Positions 62,783 through 64,000 of a DNA stretch of 64,000 nt are shown one piece after another. Below the pieces are notes generated by a model. It saw only the letters and a program-made list of their open reading frames with translations, was not told the origin of the DNA and ran no database searches. The DNA lies in contig WGNO01000021.1 of assembly GCA_016124525.1 (NCBI GenBank), positions 20,326 through 84,325 of the forward strand, read 5' to 3'. The translations under genes were made by a program, and so were the position numbers. This stretch comes from Nostoc sp. RI_552 (lineage in GTDB: Bacteria > Cyanobacteriota > Cyanobacteriia > Cyanobacteriales > Nostocaceae). Numbering within the stretch: position 1 is the stretch's first letter; each line of letters begins with the position of its first letter.

Positions 62783-64000
62783 TTAATTATTTTTTTTGTT
62801 CAAATTTTCCTTAATTTGTTTTTTTAGTAACTTATATGTGTTGCCATTGGGTACAATATATCCAACTGGGTTTATTTTACTGTTACCCTCCTGAGCCTTC
62901 TTCTTCTCATATAAATATATTGCTTCAGATAATTTTCTTCTTTCAATGCCTTGTTCTAACTTTTCTCGCTCATCTTGCTGCGGACCTTGATTTACTTTAA
63001 CTATTGAATAGTCGAAATCTAGACCTAAAATGTTTTTAATTTCACCAAGAACGTCTTTCTCTTTAAATTTATTCTCCTTGTTAAGTTGTTCAATAATTTT
63101 CTCAATTGCAGTTATAGTTTTATTAACATTTTTGGTTTTACTTGCTTCTATTATTCTTTGTTCTTCATCTTTTGTTATCTCATATACTGGAGTCATAACA
63201 GGAGTAGGAAAAAATTGAGAACCCATCCAAAAGCTACCGCCAGATAATATGATTGAGAAAATAATCACAACTTTAATTGGCACAATGTACCCCCGGAGAA
63301 AAAAATCAACAACAACTCCAATCAAACTTACATCTCTCTCCAGAGTCAACCCTAAAAATGTGAATAAATATACTTTATTCTTAGGATTAGGACAAGCTCG
63401 AAGAAATACATTTTTAGGAACCTTACCCCTACTGATTTGATAAAAGTAAGCAGATAACGGATATTCTCTCAATAACTCAAATAACTGTGCCAAAGGCTCA
63501 TAATCATCAATTCCATAATGGTAACCTTGGGTAATTTCATTCCAATAGTAGATGATTTTTTCCCAAGGTACTTCTTTAAACTTGAAACCATCAATGGGAA
63601 AAATAAGTTTATTACTTACTGTCCTAGGTTGGAAAGAGTGATAAATTAATTCTAAATTGTAGCGAACATCATTAATAAAATCATTGCGACATACATCCCA
63701 AGCTCTATGTTTTGTAAATAAACAACAGAAAAGTTCTGGTGTAATATCTCTTTGTAGTAACTTAGGTACTAGCAACTTAATTCCTTCAGTGAGTTTATCT
63801 TTAGGAAATTGGCTACAAATAGCACTTTGAAAATTAAAAGAAACAACTTGATGTTCATCACCACTCTTACCTAATTTCCCATTTAACCAATTTAAAAACT
63901 CTGGTAGGGTTTCTGGAATCACCATTGCCCTCAAGGTCATTAACCGCACTATTTGAGGACTATAAATTTTTTGGATTATGGCTGTTTTAGCTCCTTGGGC
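62783..64000 (-). CDS. Large uncharacterised membrane protein, 5' end probably outside the window
   Basis: At least 388 residues to the stop at 62783; the frame remains open from the first candidate start (63949) to the window edge with protein-like sequence (GAKTAIIQKIYSPQIV), so it is likely 5'-partial. The N-terminal part is helical (LPEFLNWLNGKLG and KLLVPKLLQRDITPELFCCL). A hydrophobic segment (VVVDFFLRGYIVPIKVVIIFSIILSGGSFW, about 225-255 of the 388) acts as membrane anchor. The C-terminal 110 residues are charged coiled-coil (KTITAIEKIIEQLNKENKF). Family unknown. First visible gene of the signalling cluster. Confidence 0.65.
   Translation of the reverse strand, partial: AQGAKTAIIQKIYSPQIVRLMTLRAMVIPETLPEFLNWLNGKLGKSGDEHQVVSFNFQSAICSQFPKDKLTEGIKLLVPKLLQRDITPELFCCLFTKHRAWDVCRNDFINDVRYNLELIYHSFQPRTVSNKLIFPIDGFKFKEVPWEKIIYYWNEITQGYHYGIDDYEPLAQLFELLREYPLSAYFYQISRGKVPKNVFLRACPNPKNKVYLFTFLGLTLERDVSLIGVVVDFFLRGYIVPIKVVIIFSIILSGGSFWMGSQFFPTPVMTPVYEITKDEEQRIIEASKTKNVNKTITAIEKIIEQLNKENKFKEKDVLGEIKNILGLDFDYSIVKVNQGPQQDEREKLEQGIERRKLSEAIYLYEKKKAQEGNSKINPVGYIVPNGNTYKLLKKQIKENLNKKNN

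Noticed and set aside
1..64000. tRNA and rRNA genes
   Set aside because: No cloverleaf or rRNA-like sequence was found by eye on either strand; a covariance search was not possible.
48769..64000. Type VI secretion regulatory locus
   Set aside because: Kinase, PP2C and FHA genes fit, but no Tss structural genes, Hcp or VgrG are visible in the window.

Overview
The window comes from a filamentous, heterocyst-forming cyanobacterium (order Nostocales); the genus cannot be fixed from the sequence alone. Support: petN of the cytochrome b6f complex, DUF2808 and ARC6-type IMS-domain proteins, many GCGATCGC (HIP1) octamers, AT-rich intergenic DNA, and above all a heterocyst-envelope-polysaccharide (HEP) type island containing hepC- and hepA-like genes.

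Layout. 1-3.3 kb (minus): ribosome/membrane-biogenesis operon rpmH-rnpA-PH domain-yidC-(R3H start), plus a DUF2808 gene. 3.9-6.9 kb (plus): three-gene proton-translocating transhydrogenase operon. 7.2-7.5 kb (minus): petN and a 53-residue membrane protein, both very short. 7.6-13.7 kb: membrane protein, cytochrome P450 overlapping an aminotransferase, an SDR, a seven-blade WD40 protein, a DUF2795 protein. 13.8-17.1 kb: mobile-element graveyard. A decayed IS200/IS605-type tnpB is split by a complete group II intron (with RT/maturase/HNH protein) and also by a 110-bp TA-flanked MITE; both junctions can be rejoined in frame. 17.1-18.8 kb: small membrane protein, AI-2E family permease, response-regulator remnant. 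19.5-23.3 kb: TerY-like vWA, PP2C phosphatase and TPR kinase triad.

23.6-45.5 kb (plus): HEP-type exopolysaccharide island. It has CDP-glucose synthesis and dehydration (rfbF, rfbG), a 3,5-epimerase, a SAF-type oxidoreductase, a PhyH oxygenase, seven or eight glycosyltransferases, a Wzc-like protein with an altered P-loop, the initiating sugar transferase (hepC), the ABC exporter (hepA), a Wzy/O-antigen-ligase-like protein and, at its end, a cysH-type reductase. 45.8-48.4 kb (minus): a NahK-like sugar kinase and an AGE epimerase.

48.8-64 kb (minus): about thirteen closely spaced co-directional genes forming an apparent trans-envelope phospho-signalling system: Zn-ribbon/TPR Ser/Thr kinase, pseudokinase-PP2C fusion, FHA protein, three vWA proteins, two membrane proteins that share a multi-TM module followed by an FHA-like tail, two lipoproteins that share an N-terminal domain, a class-A beta-lactamase-fold protein, a 32-codon ORF and a large membrane protein running off the window. 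I recognise the parts but not the assembly, and consider this the best candidate for an undescribed system. A ~140-bp dispersed repeat occurs three times in the same orientation (18.9, 33.9 and 48.4 kb).
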